Assembly (NCBI RefSeq): GCF_032271945.1
Contig: NZ_CP130319.1
Coordinates: 2,437,001 to 2,501,000, forward strand
DNA from: Paenibacillus sp. MBLB1832
GTDB lineage: Bacteria > Bacillota > Bacilli > Paenibacillales > NBRC-103111
Length of the DNA: 64,000 nt
Reading direction: 5' to 3'
Shown here: positions 25,113 to 34,488 of the stretch, one piece after another
Numbering within the stretch: the stretch's first letter is position 1
Layout: each line of letters starts with the position of its first letter
The notes under the pieces: generated by a model
What the model was told of the DNA's origin: nothing
Seen by the model: the letters and a program-made list of their open reading frames with translations, nothing else
Database searches by the model: none
Translations under genes and position numbers: made by a program

Positions 25113-26120
25113 GTGACCGTAACCATTTATGATGTAGCAAGAGAAGCAGGCGTATCCATGGCAACCGTTTCTCGGGTCGTTAATAACAACCCGAACGTGA
25201 AGCCGCAAACGCGTAAGAAAGTTTTTGAAGCGATCGAAAGACTAGGCTACCGCCCGAATGCAGTTGCAAGGGGCTTGGCTAGTAAAAAAACGACGACTGT
25301 CGGCGTAGTTATTCCCGATATTTCGAACTCCATTTTTGCTGAAGTTGCTCGTGGGATTGAAGACATTGCGAATATGTATCACTACAATATTATCCTGTGT
25401 AATGCCGATAAGAAGAAAGAAAAAGAAATTCGTGTTATTAATACGCTTCTTGAGAAGCAAGTGGACGGCTTGCTGTTCATGGGGGGCGTCGTGACGGAGG
25501 ATCACATTCAAGCTTTCCGTACGTCATCGGTTCCAGTTGTCCTTTGCGGTACGAAAGATGAGAACCAAGCGATGCCGTCGGTGGATATCGATCATGAGAA
25601 AGCTGCTTTTGATGCGGTCAACGTGTTGATTGAAGCAGGACATCGTGACATTGCGATGATTTCTGGTACGCTGCAAGATCCAGCGAATGGCTTTGCGAGA
25701 TATCAAGGCTACAAGCGTGCGCTTGAAACGGCGGGTATTCCAGTACGTGATGAATACGTGCGCATCGGAAATTACCGTTATGAGTCCAGTGTGGACGCGG
25801 TGAATTACTTCCTAGGGCTTTCACCAAGACCGACAGCCATTTTCTCGGCGACGGATGAAATGGCGATTGGTGCTATTCATACGATCCAAGATAATGGACT
25901 GCGCGTTCCTGAAGATGTTGCCGTCATTAGTGTAGATAACATCCGCATGGCGTCTATGGTTAGACCTACATTAACGACAGTGGCTCAACCGATGTATGAT
26001 ATCGGTGCTGTTTCGATGCGTTTGCTGACGAAGTTGATGAACAAAGAATCAACGGATAATATGCAAGTGATTTTACCGCACGAAATCATTAACCGTCATT
26101 CTGTTAAAGCTCAAGCGTAA
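25113..26120 (+). CDS. ccpA: Catabolite control protein A
   Basis: A 335-residue LacI-family global regulator that binds cre sites with HPr-Ser46-P or Crh-P as corepressor. The headpiece [21 protein letters not shown] and hinge [26 protein letters not shown] are nearly those of B. subtilis CcpA, as is the C-terminal [21 protein letters not shown]. The GTG at 25113 fits the CcpA N-terminus and follows GGAGAG by nine bases; the GTG at 25092 would add seven untypical residues. It has its own promoter. Presence of a possible cre at acsA and an HPr-like protein in the same window is consistent with its role. Confidence 0.95.
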   Translation: MTVTIYDVAREAGVSMATVSRVVNNNPNVKPQTRKKVFEAIERLGYRPNAVARGLASKKTTTVGVVIPDISNSIFAEVARGIEDIANMYHYNIILCNADKKKEKEIRVINTLLEKQVDGLLFMGGVVTEDHIQAFRTSSVPVVLCGTKDENQAMPSVDIDHEKAAFDAVNVLIEAGHRDIAMISGTLQDPANGFARYQGYKRALETAGIPVRDEYVRIGNYRYESSVDAVNYFLGLSPRPTAIFSATDEMAIGAIHTIQDNGLRVPEDVAVISVDNIRMASMVRPTLTTVAQPMYDIGAVSMRLLTKLMNKESTDNMQVILPHEIINRHSVKAQA

Positions 26121-26130
26121 GCAAAAAAAT

Positions 26131-26180
26131 AAACCTCTAATCGTATGCTTCCCGAAGTGGAAGAGGCGGTAGAGGTTTTC
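26131..26180. terminator. Rho-independent terminator after ccpA
   Basis: AAACCTCTA pairs with TAGAGGTTTT around a partly structured loop, 11 bases after the ccpA stop. Confidence 0.75.
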
Positions 26181-26211
26181 TCATGTAGAAATGAAAGCGA
26201 GGATTAGACTT

Positions 26212-26913
26212 ATGTCGTGGAACAAAATTGCTCTGATTGGGGCAATGAATGAAGAAATTGAGCTGCTTGTCGCCCACATGACCGATGTACGTGAAACCGT
26301 GAAAGCAGGTATTACGTTCCGTGAGGGAACTTATTTTGGTAAGGACGTTGTTGTATGCCGGACAGGTGTAGGTAAAGTAAATGCCGCGGTTACGACACAA
26401 ATACTCATAGATCAATTCAAGGTTGAAGCGGTTATCTTTACAGGTGTGGCTGGGGCGCTGGCGCCTGAATTGAACATCGGTGATCTCGTTATTTCCACGG
26501 AATGCGTTCAGCACGATATGGATGTGACAGCACTGGGCTATGCAAAAGGTGTTATTCCTTACGAGGAGAACTCTGTTTTCGAAGCGGATCGCACGTTAGT
26601 TGAGCTGGCTGCTGTTGCAGGTGAGAAATTGTTCCCAGGGAAAGTGAAACAAGGGAGAGTTTTGTCTGGCGATCAATTCATCGCTAGCCGAGAGGTGGTA
26701 GCAGGCCTTCACCAAGAACTTAGCGGGGTTTGTGTGGAGATGGAAGGAGCCTCAGTCGCGCAGGTTTGCGGTATGAATGGAATTCCATACGTAGTCCTAC
26801 GTTCGATGTCTGATAAAGCGGATGGCTCTGCGCATGTGAATTTCGCGGAGTTTACTGTTATCGCATCGGAGAATTCCTACAAGATGGTTGAAGAAATGAT
26901 TAAACAGCTGTAA
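26212..26913 (+). CDS. mtnN: 5'-methylthioadenosine/S-adenosylhomocysteine nucleosidase
   Basis: A 233-residue enzyme that removes adenine from methylthioadenosine and S-adenosylhomocysteine, part of methionine salvage and the activated methyl cycle. Family residues are present: the catalytic Glu in GAMNEEIELL (E12 region), FTGVAGALAPELNIGDLVIS, and the substrate-binding EMEGASVAQVC followed by RSMSDKADGSA with the catalytic Asp. The ATG at 26212 with GAGGA upstream agrees with homologues; an ATG at 26191 adds seven residues without a site. Monocistronic, with a terminator following. Confidence 0.94.
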   Translation: MSWNKIALIGAMNEEIELLVAHMTDVRETVKAGITFREGTYFGKDVVVCRTGVGKVNAAVTTQILIDQFKVEAVIFTGVAGALAPELNIGDLVISTECVQHDMDVTALGYAKGVIPYEENSVFEADRTLVELAAVAGEKLFPGKVKQGRVLSGDQFIASREVVAGLHQELSGVCVEMEGASVAQVCGMNGIPYVVLRSMSDKADGSAHVNFAEFTVIASENSYKMVEEMIKQL

Positions 26914-26922
26914 TCCAACAAT

Positions 26923-26974
26923 AAAGCTCAGCGTTGTTCGTCCGACGAATCGGTGAACCTCGCTGAGCTTTTTC
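26923..26974. terminator. Bidirectional terminator between mtnN and acuC
   Basis: AAAGCTCAGCG (26923-26933) pairs with CGCTGAGCTTT (26961-26971), A run before and T5 after; serves convergent genes. Confidence 0.85.
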
Positions 26975-28162
26975 TCATTTCAAATACAGCATCGCCAACT
27001 CTTTGGTATGGCGATTCTTCTCGGTAATGACGTCGCGCCTTGGAATCGGCGCCCAAGCCTCGACCGGGTCCATCCACGTCTCCACGAGCGGGACGGGGCT
27101 CTTGCTCTGCCAGGCGTCCAGCCACGCCTGGGGCAGCCTCAGCTGGGGCTCCGCCGCCAGCTGACCCAAGATCGCCTGCTCGCTCATCACGAGCCAGAGC
27201 AGGCTCCAAGCCCGTGGTACGACACGCCAGATGTCGTAACCGCCGCCTCCGAGCGCGACCCACCGCCCTTCGCACCATTGGTGCGCAAGGCTGTGGATGA
27301 GCTCGGGCATGGCCTTGTACACGCGCATAGAGCAGTGCACATGCGCGAGTGGGTCGAAGGCATGGGCATCGCACCCATGCTGCGAGATAATGACGTCTGG
27401 CTGGAAGCGGGCAATCAGCTCGGTGAGCACCTCGCCGAAGCATTCCAGCCAGGAGTCGTCTTCGGTGTAGGGCTCCACCGGAAGGTTCACGCTAGTTCCG
27501 AACGCATCGCCTTCGCCGCGTTCGTTCACGGCGCCTGTGCCGGGGAATAAATATTTCCCCGTCTCGTGAATGGAGAACGTGCCAACCCGCGGATCGGCAT
27601 AGAAGCTCCACTGCACACCATCGCCATGATGGACATCCGTGTCGATGTACAGCACCTTCGCGCCGTATGCGGCTTTGGCATACGCGATGGCGGCGGAGGC
27701 GTCGTTGTAGACGCAGAAGCCTGCGCCTTTGCTCTGCAGGGCGTGATGCAGGCCTCCCCCTAAGTGGAGGGCGTGCGGCGCCTTGCCGGACATGACGAGC
27801 TCCGTCGCTGTGATGGAGCCTCCAGCTACCTTGGCTGTGATGTCGTGCATCCCCGGAAAGAAGGGGGTGTCGTCCGTGTCCAGGCCGAAGCGGGCGGCTT
27901 CGCGCACCCAACGTTCCTCAGGCGCCAAGGCGCTTAGTGCCTTAACCGCTTCAATATAGGCCGCGGAGTGGACGCGGAGCAGCTCTTCGTCGGTCGCGGA
28001 GCGAGAGGTCATCATGGCGCTGTCAGCAAGCGCGCCTGACTTGCGCAGCAGGTCTACCGTCATGATAAGTCGATCTTGGTTGAAGGGATGGGTATCATTG
28101 AATTTATATTGAATTTCTTGATCGTCATAAATAAACACAGGATACATTGACTTCGTATTCAT
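26975..28162 (-). CDS. acuC: Acetoin utilization protein AcuC (protein deacetylase)
   Basis: A 395-residue class I histone-deacetylase-fold enzyme. Active-site features are visible: HLGGGLHHAL with the tandem His, YIDTDVHHGDGVQ with zinc ligands Asp and His, and SQHGCDAHAFDPLAH with the second Asp, ending in GGGGYD. In B. subtilis AcuC removes the acetyl group that AcuA puts on acetyl-CoA synthetase, and the same genes are neighbours here. The ATG at 28162 lies nine bases after GGGGGAAT; a TTG two codons upstream is less likely. The coding region is notably GC-rich (especially 27050-27950) compared with its surroundings, giving long antisense frames that I do not count as genes. Confidence 0.93.
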   Translation of the reverse strand: MNTKSMYPVFIYDDQEIQYKFNDTHPFNQDRLIMTVDLLRKSGALADSAMMTSRSATDEELLRVHSAAYIEAVKALSALAPEERWVREAARFGLDTDDTPFFPGMHDITAKVAGGSITATELVMSGKAPHALHLGGGLHHALQSKGAGFCVYNDASAAIAYAKAAYGAKVLYIDTDVHHGDGVQWSFYADPRVGTFSIHETGKYLFPGTGAVNERGEGDAFGTSVNLPVEPYTEDDSWLECFGEVLTELIARFQPDVIISQHGCDAHAFDPLAHVHCSMRVYKAMPELIHSLAHQWCEGRWVALGGGGYDIWRVVPRAWSLLWLVMSEQAILGQLAAEPQLRLPQAWLDAWQSKSPVPLVETWMDPVEAWAPIPRRDVITEKNRHTKELAMLYLK

Positions 28163-28231
28163 TTCCAAATTCCCCCGAATTGGCTAACCATTTTTCAAAT
28201 TTGAAGCAGGTAAGGCTTACTCCCCATGATC

Positions 28232-28870
28232 TTAATACATGAATCGCTGCTGGAAACGGACACGATCAAACTGCTCGATCGAAGAGATGGGAACCTGTTT
28301 GCCGATTCTCACCATCAGACAGTTCGCAGGATGCGAGCAAATCTCGGGATCATCTGTGGCGAACCAGACCATATCCACGCTTTTCATCAACTTTTCCATC
28401 ATCTGACGATATTCCCAAACAGTTAATTTGCTGTTTTCCAGATCCCAATGCCAGTAATATTCCGTTGTGAAACAGATGACATTTTCCATTTGCTCGCTTT
28501 CAAAAGCGAGGCCAATCATTTTTTTGCCTAGACCCATAGATCTGTAATCATCTGCGACTTCAATCGCCCCGAGCTCTATTAAATCCTTCATATTTCCTTG
28601 AGACCAGCGCTCAATTTCGTCGGGATAATGAAAGGTGACATACCCGACGATCGTATCGCCGTCTCGAGCGAGAATAATGCGCCCCTCAGGCAATTCTGAA
28701 ATTTCAATCAGTGCTTCCAACTGCTCTTTAGGGCGTCGGAACGCGTCAAGTTTACTGTGCATCGTGAGTTCCCGGAGCTGTTCAGCTGGGACAGGACCTT
28801 CGATGATGATGTTCGGCTGGTCATTTGCAGGACTTAGGAGCTGTGAGTGATAAATTTTGATATGCTGCAT
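28232..28870 (-). CDS. acuA: Acetoin utilization protein AcuA (GNAT acetyltransferase)
   Basis: A 212-residue GNAT acetyltransferase that acetylates the catalytic Lys of acetyl-CoA synthetase and so inactivates it. The acetyl-CoA-binding core is IELGAIEVADDYRSMGLGKKMIGLAFE (about residues 114-140; the RxxGxG loop is RSMGLG). The C-terminal part, with ATDDPEICSHPANCLMVRIGK, is specific to AcuA. It lies upstream of acuC on the same strand and diverges from acsA, as in Bacillus. The start at 28870 follows GGAGAG; a longer frame to 28900 lacks support. The acuB gene usually found between acuA and acuC is absent (62-base gap). Confidence 0.92.
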   Translation of the reverse strand: MQHIKIYHSQLLSPANDQPNIIIEGPVPAEQLRELTMHSKLDAFRRPKEQLEALIEISELPEGRIILARDGDTIVGYVTFHYPDEIERWSQGNMKDLIELGAIEVADDYRSMGLGKKMIGLAFESEQMENVICFTTEYYWHWDLENSKLTVWEYRQMMEKLMKSVDMVWFATDDPEICSHPANCLMVRIGKQVPISSIEQFDRVRFQQRFMY

Positions 28871-29065
28871 AACCTTAGCTCTCCTTTTAAAAAACAACAT
28901 AATAAGCGTATCCTCTACTTGATGTCATAGTAACTATATACCAAAATTTTGACTCAAATCATAGTGAAACTTAAACGTAGGCGAAATTTTCTGATTATGC
29001 TATACTAGAATAGGTCAAAAATCGATCACATTTTGCTCGAATACATCAGTAAAATGAAGGCGAAA

Positions 29066-29079
29066 TGAAAGCGGTTTAT
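29066..29079 (+). promoter_or_regulatory. Possible cre site in the acsA leader
   Basis: TGAAAGCGGTTTAT matches the cre consensus TGWAANCGNTNWCA at 12 of 14 positions, missing the last C and A. It lies 24 bases before the acsA start, where bound CcpA would block elongation. A -10-like TATACT is at 29001-29006. Confidence 0.5.
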
Positions 29080-29102
29080 CTCGTGAGGAGGGTTTTACGT
29101 TT

Positions 29103-30827
29103 ATGGATCCGATGAAAGATGAAATCATTAACTCAGTATCCCTTAATCCTAACATGGACAACTACGAACAAACACATGCGACATTTGATTGGACAGAGAT
29201 CGAGAAAAGCTTTTCCTGGTACAAAACAGGCAAAGTGAATATGGCTTATGAAGCAATTGACCGCCATGCAGAAGGTGTTAAGAAGGACAAGATCGCGCTT
29301 TATTACAGCGATAGCACACGTGAGGAAGCGATTACTTTCGGTCAAATGAAAGAGCGTTCCAACCAATTTGGTAACGTGCTTCGCCGTCTTGGTGTAGGCA
29401 AAGGAGAGCGTGTATTCATTTTCATGCCTCGCACGCCAGAGTTGTATTACTCATTGCTGGGTACGCTCAAAGTCGGCGCTGTTGTAGGGCCGTTATTTGA
29501 AGCATTCATGGAAACAGCGGTCAAAGACCGTTTGGCTGATAGTGAAGCTGTTGCGATCATTACGACGCCTAGTCAGCTTTCACGCGTGCCTTATAGTGAA
29601 TTGCCGCATTTGAAACATGTCATCCTCGTAGGCGAGAATATCGAGCTTGGCGAAGGTCAAGTAGATTACTATAAAGAAATGGCATCCGCATCAACGGAGT
29701 TAGAAATCGAATGGTTAGACCGTGAGGATGGCTTAATTATACATTATACCTCTGGATCAACAGGGAAACCAAAAGGCGTTTTCCATGTACAAAATGCAAT
29801 GCTTCAGCACTACTACACGGGACAAATCGTGCTTGACTTGAAAGAAGACGACATTTACTGGTGTACAGCCGATCCAGGTTGGGTAACAGGAACTTCTTAC
29901 GGGATTTTCGCGCCTTGGTTGAACGGGGCGACGAATGTCATCCGCGGCGGACGTTTCTCCCCGCAAGATTGGTACAACACGCTTCAGAAATATAAAGTAA
30001 CAGTATGGTACAGTGCACCGACAGCGTTCCGTATGCTGATGGGAGCTGGCGACGATGTATCTGCAGGTTACGATTTGTCTGCACTTCGTCACGTATTGAG
30101 CGTAGGTGAGCCGCTTAACCCAGAAGTTGTTCGTTGGGGGATGAAAGTGTACAACCAACGCATCCATGATACTTGGTGGATGACGGAAACGGGTGGACAG
30201 TTGATTTGTAACTATCCTGCGATGGCTATTAAACCAGGTTCCATGGGTCGTCCGATTCCAGGTGTTGAAGCAGCCATTATTGACGATGCGGGCAACGTGT
30301 TGCCTCCGAATCGTATGGGGAATTTGGCCATCAAAACACCTTGGCCGTCCATGATGCGCAAAATTTGGAATAATCCTGCGAAATACGAAGAGTATTTCCG
30401 TTTGTCAGGCTGGTATGTATCTGGAGATTCCGCTTACCAGGACGAAGATGGTTATTTCTGGTTCCAAGGCCGTGTGGATGACGTGATTAACACAGCAGGT
30501 GAGCGCGTAGGTCCTTTTGAGGTCGAGAGCAAGCTTGTTGAGCATCCAGCTGTAGCGGAAGCAGGCGTAATTGGTAAGCCGGATCCGATGCGTGGAGAAA
30601 TCATTAAAGCGTTTATCGCGTTGCGTGAAGGCTTCGTACCTTCGGATGAGCTGAAAGCGGAGATTTCCAAGTTTGTGAAAGAAGGTCTTTCCGCGCACGC
30701 TGCACCGCGCGAGATCGAATTTAAAGATAAGCTGCCGAAGACACGCAGTGGTAAGATTATGCGCCGCGTTCTGAAAGCGTGGGAGCTTAACTTGCCGACA
30801 GGCGATTTATCGACAATCGAAGACTAA
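29103..30827 (+). CDS. acsA: Acetyl-CoA synthetase (acetate-CoA ligase, AMP-forming)
   Basis: A 574-residue adenylate-forming enzyme that makes acetyl-CoA from acetate, ATP and CoA. The P-loop-like motif is YTSGSTGKPKG (about residues 215-225), the adenine-binding DTWWMTETGG follows (about 354-363), then SGDSAYQDEDGYFWFQGRVDD. The catalytic Lys is K551 in PKTRSGKIMRR, the residue AcuA acetylates in Bacillus. The sequence is of the Bacillus AcsA type (shorter than E. coli Acs, 652). It diverges from acuA-acuC; a good GAGGAGGG site precedes the ATG. A terminator shared with the convergent PBP gene follows. Confidence 0.95.
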   Translation: MDPMKDEIINSVSLNPNMDNYEQTHATFDWTEIEKSFSWYKTGKVNMAYEAIDRHAEGVKKDKIALYYSDSTREEAITFGQMKERSNQFGNVLRRLGVGKGERVFIFMPRTPELYYSLLGTLKVGAVVGPLFEAFMETAVKDRLADSEAVAIITTPSQLSRVPYSELPHLKHVILVGENIELGEGQVDYYKEMASASTELEIEWLDREDGLIIHYTSGSTGKPKGVFHVQNAMLQHYYTGQIVLDLKEDDIYWCTADPGWVTGTSYGIFAPWLNGATNVIRGGRFSPQDWYNTLQKYKVTVWYSAPTAFRMLMGAGDDVSAGYDLSALRHVLSVGEPLNPEVVRWGMKVYNQRIHDTWWMTETGGQLICNYPAMAIKPGSMGRPIPGVEAAIIDDAGNVLPPNRMGNLAIKTPWPSMMRKIWNNPAKYEEYFRLSGWYVSGDSAYQDEDGYFWFQGRVDDVINTAGERVGPFEVESKLVEHPAVAEAGVIGKPDPMRGEIIKAFIALREGFVPSDELKAEISKFVKEGLSAHAAPREIEFKDKLPKTRSGKIMRRVLKAWELNLPTGDLSTIED

Positions 30828-30830
30828 GTA

Positions 30831-30873
30831 AAAAAGCTCCATTTACACCGTTATGGTGTAGAGGGAGCTTTTT
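30831..30873. terminator. Bidirectional terminator between acsA and the PBP gene
   Basis: AAAAAGCTCC pairs with GGAGCTTTTT, with TTTACACC/GGTGTAGA continuing the stem inward and a GTTAT loop. Confidence 0.9.
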
Positions 30874-30876
30874 CTA

Positions 30877-33800
30877 TTAGTGATTATAAGCGATTGTAGC
30901 AGAATATTTGGACTCGCCTGCGTCATTAATTGCTGTTATTTTGTAGTACCCATTATAGGCCGCTGCGTAGTAGTGATACTCTGTTCCGTTTTCGACAGTT
31001 CCGAGTTTCGTATAGGTGCCTTTTTCTTTGTCGCTGAAGTAAACGACATATTGCTTCACCTTATCCTTCGCGTCGTTGGCTTTCCAGGTCAAGACGAGGC
31101 TTGCGCCATCAGCTTTCGCCTTAATGCCTGTTGGGGCTGCTGGCGCATCCTTAGCCGTTGGTTTGGATGTACTTGTACTTGTACCTCCGCCATTATTCGT
31201 GCCTGTTGGCGGCGCTGATGCGCCTGGCAGCAAGTTTCCGCTTCCATCGATCCCAGGGATGATGAGTGAATCTAGCGAGCTTCCATCTGAGTAAGTGGAG
31301 CGACTCGGCGTTGATTCTTTGCCAGCGACATCGACAGCCGTTACATAATACCCTGTAATTAGGTTAGTCGCTTGAGGCTGATCCACGAATTTGGCTTCAG
31401 CTCCAGCAAGCACAACTTTGCCTCCCAGAAGCATGAATTTGCCATTATTATCGGAGCGATAAATCCGATAGCCCACAATATCGGCATCCGCATTCGGTTG
31501 GAATGTGATCGTCGCTGTATCACCTGATTTGGTCATGGCGACATTGGTTGGAGCAGGAGGCACTTTGCCGTCATCGACCCGAGGATCTGGATCAGCAGGA
31601 GCATCGTCGTCATAATCGGTTGGTTTGTAGAATTCGATGGGCTTTCTGTTTTTCTCAGGCAGCTTTAGCATCGCTTCGTCGATTTCTTTCAACAACTGCG
31701 TAATCGATTTCTGACGTTTGATCACGACTTTCTCTTGTACGAAGTCAGCTGGTGTGCTTTCTTGCGCCATGTAGTTCAATCCGTTAAACGAGCTAATTTT
31801 CATTTTGACCATCACGTTATCGGTTTCGGTTGGCAAATACTTCTTGTTGAAAATATCCGTTACGAGATGATCGGAGCTTGTAGTTAATTCGCTCGGCAGT
31901 AGACCAGATAAGCTGGAGACCGTTGCTGATACGATGCCATCTGGCTTCGCAAACGTTTTGTTCGGGAAGAGTTCAGGCTTTTTCTCGATTGTTTTGTTCA
32001 TGATCAGCGCCCAAATATCTTTGGCGTGATACGTTTGTTTCGTTGATCCGAATGTAGGACTTACTAATGTTGCCGTAGACAATTTATATATTGGCTGATC
32101 ATAACCGATCCACACGCCAACTGTAATATCAGGGGTGAAGCCCATGAACCAAGCATCTGCATCATCTTGTGTTGATCCCGTTTTACCCGAAATTTCAATT
32201 TTGCCATATGATTTGAATTTGGCCATCAGATCAGTGGCAGTACCTTCTTTAACGACCGTTTTCATCATATCAGTAATGAGGTAAGCTGTTTGCGGCGAGT
32301 AAACCGTCTGCGGCTTTTGTTCATGTGCATAAATGGTCTTGCCGTTCGAATCTTTAATTTCACGAATTAAGTACGTTTCATTGAACACGCCTTTATTCGG
32401 AATAGACGCATAGGCGCCAGCCATTTCCTTCACAGATGTTCCTCGTTCCAGCCCTCCGATTACACCAGTCTGAGCGACGTTGTCTGCTTTCGTTAGTGAC
32501 GTGATGCCAAGCTTCTTCACAAAGTCCCATGCTGGGCCAATACCGACTTTATTCAGGAAAATATCGATAGCTGGAATGTTGTAGGACTGATTCAAAGCTT
32601 TCCGTGCGGTCATTAATCCATGGAATTTATGATCCCAGTTCTCAGGCAAATGGAAACCTTTCACGCCGTCTTTCAAAATGATCGGGATATCATCTACGGT
32701 ACTTCCTGGCTGAATTGCGCCTTTCTCGAGAGCTGGAATGTAAGCTGCGATAGGCTTCATTGTAGATCCAGGCTGTCTGTAGGCTTGCGTTGCGTGATTC
32801 AATTGTTCGTCGAAGAAGTCACGACCTTCAATCATTCCTTTGATCGCGCCTGTTTTGGAATCAATCATGATGGCGCCAACTTGTTCAATGCCGCCTTTTT
32901 TCTCATCCGTTGGGGCGAAATTCTTCTCGTTGCTTGAAATTTCATGCATACTGTCATAGATCGTTTTATCAATGGTTGTGTAAATTTGGTAGCCGCCGCG
33001 TAACAATTGCGTATGTATATTTTTCAATGCATCATTATAAGCGGTTGCGTTCGTTTTCGGATCTAACTCAGGTCGCTGAATTTTCAATAGGATTTCGGCA
33101 GCTTCCTGTTCCGTTTCAATCATCAGATACGGATAAGTGGTGTACGCTTTTTGAGCCGCTGCTGGCATAGCCGCTTTCAGATCAAATTTAAGTGCTGTTT
33201 GATACTGATCGTTCGTAATTTTGTTTTCTTCAAGCATCCGTTTAAGAACTAACTGCTGACGAGCAACAGCTTTCTTGTAGCCTTCCTCATCGAAGGAAGG
33301 TTTGCTCGTAAACGCCGAGTACTGTGAAGGGGATTGCGGTAGTCCAGCTAGATAAGCTGCTTGCGCAATGTTTAGCTTTTCCAAGTCATCAATGTTGAAA
33401 ATCCCTTTGGCTGCCGCTTTAATGCCGTACAGATTGTAACCCGTCGCTCCGTTCCCATAAGGGATCTTGTTCAGATAGGCGAGCAAAATTTCATCCTTAG
33501 ACATGATGCGTTCCATACGCAGTGCCAGTAGTAATTCCCTTGCTTTACGACCATCGTCCCGATCTAATGTTAGGAAGACGCGTCGAGCCAACTGTTGAGT
33601 AATGGTACTGCCGCCCGTTTGCACGTCTTCATTCAGAAGCTTCTGCGTCACAGCGCGGTAAAGTCCGCGGAAATCGATCCCGCGATGGTTGTAGAAGTCA
33701 GTGTCTTCAATAGAAAGCACCGCATCTAGCAAAATTTGAGGGATGTCGTCTAGTTTGGCAAGCCGTCGATCTTCCTCGGTCCGTAATTGACCGATAACCG

Positions 33801-34038
33801 AATCATCATTGAAATAAGCGAACCCGGTAATCGCGTTTTCTTGCATCTGTTGGCGTATGGCTTCCTCGCTTCGGATTGGATCTTTCTTTACAAGTGCACT
33901 TACATATCCAAAAGCGGCAGAACCACCTAGCAGGCCAGCCAGAAAAGCGCAGATAACAGCCCATTTTAAGGTAATCCCAGTAACTTTTAACGTTGTTCTA
34001 ACCCAAGGTTGATTCCATTTCGCGAAAAAATTGCGCAT
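30877..34038 (-). CDS. Class A penicillin-binding protein (PBP1A family) with C-terminal FN3 domains
   Basis: A 1053-residue bifunctional cell-wall synthase. One membrane helix (about residues 15-40) precedes a glycosyltransferase 51 domain (EDTDFYNHRGIDFRGLYRA with the catalytic Glu, GGSTITQQLARRVFL, MSKDEILLAYLNKIPYG) and a transpeptidase domain (SxxK in GSTMKPIAAY, SYN, and KTG in SGKTGSTQDD). After about residue 760 come a linker and two fibronectin type III modules separated by a Gly/Thr/Ser-rich stretch. The length exceeds B. subtilis PBP1 because of the FN3 pair, which may bind the wall. I place the start at ATG 34038, after AAGGAGG; the longer frame would cover the tyrS promoter. Confidence 0.93.
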   Translation of the reverse strand: MRNFFAKWNQPWVRTTLKVTGITLKWAVICAFLAGLLGGSAAFGYVSALVKKDPIRSEEAIRQQMQENAITGFAYFNDDSVIGQLRTEEDRRLAKLDDIPQILLDAVLSIEDTDFYNHRGIDFRGLYRAVTQKLLNEDVQTGGSTITQQLARRVFLTLDRDDGRKARELLLALRMERIMSKDEILLAYLNKIPYGNGATGYNLYGIKAAAKGIFNIDDLEKLNIAQAAYLAGLPQSPSQYSAFTSKPSFDEEGYKKAVARQQLVLKRMLEENKITNDQYQTALKFDLKAAMPAAAQKAYTTYPYLMIETEQEAAEILLKIQRPELDPKTNATAYNDALKNIHTQLLRGGYQIYTTIDKTIYDSMHEISSNEKNFAPTDEKKGGIEQVGAIMIDSKTGAIKGMIEGRDFFDEQLNHATQAYRQPGSTMKPIAAYIPALEKGAIQPGSTVDDIPIILKDGVKGFHLPENWDHKFHGLMTARKALNQSYNIPAIDIFLNKVGIGPAWDFVKKLGITSLTKADNVAQTGVIGGLERGTSVKEMAGAYASIPNKGVFNETYLIREIKDSNGKTIYAHEQKPQTVYSPQTAYLITDMMKTVVKEGTATDLMAKFKSYGKIEISGKTGSTQDDADAWFMGFTPDITVGVWIGYDQPIYKLSTATLVSPTFGSTKQTYHAKDIWALIMNKTIEKKPELFPNKTFAKPDGIVSATVSSLSGLLPSELTTSSDHLVTDIFNKKYLPTETDNVMVKMKISSFNGLNYMAQESTPADFVQEKVVIKRQKSITQLLKEIDEAMLKLPEKNRKPIEFYKPTDYDDDAPADPDPRVDDGKVPPAPTNVAMTKSGDTATITFQPNADADIVGYRIYRSDNNGKFMLLGGKVVLAGAEAKFVDQPQATNLITGYYVTAVDVAGKESTPSRSTYSDGSSLDSLIIPGIDGSGNLLPGASAPPTGTNNGGGTSTSTSKPTAKDAPAAPTGIKAKADGASLVLTWKANDAKDKVKQYVVYFSDKEKGTYTKLGTVENGTEYHYYAAAYNGYYKITAINDAGESKYSATIAYNH

Positions 34039-34130
34039 AAGTTCCAATATCCTCCTTACATGAACCCTCATAGTATACCATATTTGCAACTTTTGCGGTA
34101 ATTCAGACGAGAGAAAGGTGTGGCAGACGT

Positions 34131-34160
34131 TTGACAAGCTGTTGAAACCTATGTTATAAC
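34131..34160 (+). promoter_or_regulatory. SigA-type promoter of tyrS
   Basis: TTGACA (34131-34136) and TATAAC (34155-34160), 18 bases apart (17 to the overlapping TTATAA), just upstream of the T-box leader. Confidence 0.75.
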
Positions 34161-34169
34161 TTTTACAAA

Positions 34170-34456
34170 TGCGAAGATGGATCAGCAGTAGGTAGCTTGT
34201 GGTTGCTTTCAGAGAGCCGGTGGTGGGTGAGAACCGGTACCTGCAAGTTAGTGAATTACGGTCTTGAGCAGCGAATGGGAACGTACAGGCATGCCTGTAT
34301 CAGTAGTGTTTGCCGATTAAACCTCGTTATCGGTTGTTGAGTGAAAACAGCACATTACGTCGATCCCTTCTGGTATAGAAATACGTAGGCGCTGTTTTAA
34401 TTAGGGTGGTACCGCGAGCTAGTCTTCTCGTCCCTTGTGGATAAGAAGGCTTTTTT
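34170..34456 (+). ncRNA. T-box leader riboswitch of tyrS (Tyr specifier)
   Basis: The leader shows stem I with AGAGAGCCGG...CCGG, the conserved AGGGTGGTACCGCG T-box (34403-34416), and a terminator stem (34421-34428 with 34444-34451 followed by T6). The specifier appears to be TAC at 34257-34259, after GAAT and before G, matching tyrosine. Uncharged tRNA-Tyr binding would favour the antiterminator and allow tyrS transcription; charged tRNA would allow termination. This is the standard arrangement in Firmicutes tyrS genes. Confidence 0.93.
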
Positions 34457-34488
34457 GTATTTTTATTTTAGAAAAAGGATGGATGATT

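Noticed and set aside
27008-27911. Long antisense frames in acuC and its high GC as a sign of foreign DNA
   Set aside because: High GC explains the frames. AcuC sits in its expected context beside acuA and acsA, so the base composition alone does not show transfer.
34435-34488. Upstream extension of tyrS (18 extra residues)
   Set aside because: It would be translated from the T-box terminator region and has no ribosome site; the ATG at 34489 matches TyrRS N-termini.
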